Source: Verrucomicrobiales bacterium (GTDB lineage Bacteria > Verrucomicrobiota > Verrucomicrobiia > Verrucomicrobiales > DEV007). Taken from it: a DNA stretch of 7,431 bases. Shown here in pieces: positions 6,875 to 7,431 of the stretch. How positions within the stretch are numbered: position 1 is the stretch's first letter; each line of letters starts with the position of its first letter. The notes under the pieces are model-generated. The model was given only the letters and a program-made list of their open reading frames with translations. It searched no databases and was not told the DNA's origin. Both the position numbers and the translations under genes were made by a program. Where the stretch lies: the NCBI GenBank assembly GCA_022424805.1, contig JAKMGR010000205.1:1-7431 (forward strand), in the 5' to 3' direction.

Positions 6875-7431
6875 CTATTCCCCTAGCAGCTTGTCGAAGA
6901 GAAATTCGTGGGTGCTCTTGTATTCGGCAGACTCAGAGACTCCTTTGATCAGGAGGTGGCACTCAACTCCCATTTCATCGCATTTCTCCTTCATTTTCAC
7001 TCCGTAAACAGGGTGGTGAATGCCGTGACCGGCGTTTTTCGAAGGGAGAGTCATGTCGCTTCCATAGGTCATGAGAAGTGGAGGGTCGCCTTTGCTGACG
7101 TGGTTGTAGGCGGAGAATTCCTTGTAGTGGGCCTCGTGCTTTTCGTAATTGGCGAGCGCTGCTTCGGCATTGGGTTCGCCGACAGCATTCGCGATCATGA
7201 GGTGGTCGAGCACTTTCTTACCGAGCCAGGGAACGATCTGTTTGGGATCAATGGATGTTTGTCCACCGGCTACGGCAGCTGCAGTGACGCGGGTTGATTC
7301 GCGGAGGACAGGATCGGCGTTATCGGGATCGGCGAGGTCGTCGTGCATCAGGAGCCACATGGAAGTGCAGGCCCCGGCACTGCCTCCGGTGAGGACGATC
7401 TTATCGGGATTGATATCCCACTCTTTTGCCT
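6875..7431 (-). CDS. Alpha/beta hydrolase, esterase/lipase-like (N-terminus outside window)
   Basis: The visible 184 residues are the C-terminal part of an alpha/beta hydrolase; the frame stays open to the right edge, so the start lies beyond 7431. The nucleophile elbow is GGSAG, with the Ser codon at 7381-7379, in DKIVLTGGSAGACTSMW. This places it near the carboxylesterase/BD-FAE/hormone-sensitive-lipase-like families. The other triad members are probably the Asp of YGSDMTLP (visible residue 125) and the His of STHEFL (residue 174), ten residues before the C-terminus. A helical lid-like insert between them includes EAALANYEKHEAHYK. The natural substrate is not evident; family members hydrolyse carboxylic esters, including acetylated sugars. 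The oxyanion-hole segment (usually HGGG) and any signal peptide would be in the missing part. The gene converges on the secreted-protein gene with 52 bases between stops. Confidence 0.82.
   Translation of the reverse strand, partial: AKEWDINPDKIVLTGGSAGACTSMWLLMHDDLADPDNADPVLRESTRVTAAAVAGGQTSIDPKQIVPWLGKKVLDHLMIANAVGEPNAEAALANYEKHEAHYKEFSAYNHVSKGDPPLLMTYGSDMTLPSKNAGHGIHHPVYGVKMKEKCDEMGVECHLLIKGVSESAEYKSTHEFLFDKLLGE

Noticed and set aside
1..7431. Mobile elements, CRISPR array, tRNA or rRNA
   Set aside because: No repeat-spacer pattern, transposase motif, terminal inverted repeat pair, cloverleaf or conserved rRNA segment was noticed by eye on either strand.

Overview
The window carries a type II topoisomerase locus flanked by accessory genes. 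The organism looks like a member of the PVC group, most likely Verrucomicrobiota. This is an inference from three things: the ParE/ParC pair is of the short divergent form typical of Bacteroidota and PVC bacteria, FG-GAP/VCBS-type and esterase-like exported proteins sit next to it, and GC is moderate. No marker gene fixes the lineage.

Layout, left to right. At 1-214 no gene can be assigned with confidence. At 215-1055 (minus) lies an FG-GAP/VCBS repeat gene that is broken: its N-terminal part is spread over three reading frames and it begins directly behind a terminator. An intrinsic terminator at 1054-1081 (minus) closes the unit above it. Reading right to left, that unit is parE (3885-5756), parC (1802-3838) and a short-chain dehydrogenase/reductase (1110-1793), all minus and tightly spaced, so probably one operon driven from a promoter near 5783-5811. 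The 226-base gap at 5757-5982 holds this promoter and a perfect 14-base palindrome. To its right a secreted protein of unknown function (5983-6822) runs on the plus strand. A convergent alpha/beta hydrolase (6875 to beyond 7431, minus) lacks its N-terminus at the window edge.

Function. ParE (ATPase and TOPRIM) and ParC (DNA cleavage) form topoisomerase IV, which unlinks daughter chromosomes and relaxes supercoils. The SDR shares the transcript and is probably translationally linked to parC, but it has no evident link to DNA topology. The flanking genes look like independent units. I see no mobile element, CRISPR array, tRNA or rRNA, and no convincing new multi-gene system. The most notable points are the frameshifted FG-GAP gene, the glutamine at the quinolone-critical position of ParC, the operator-like palindrome, and the unassigned secreted protein.
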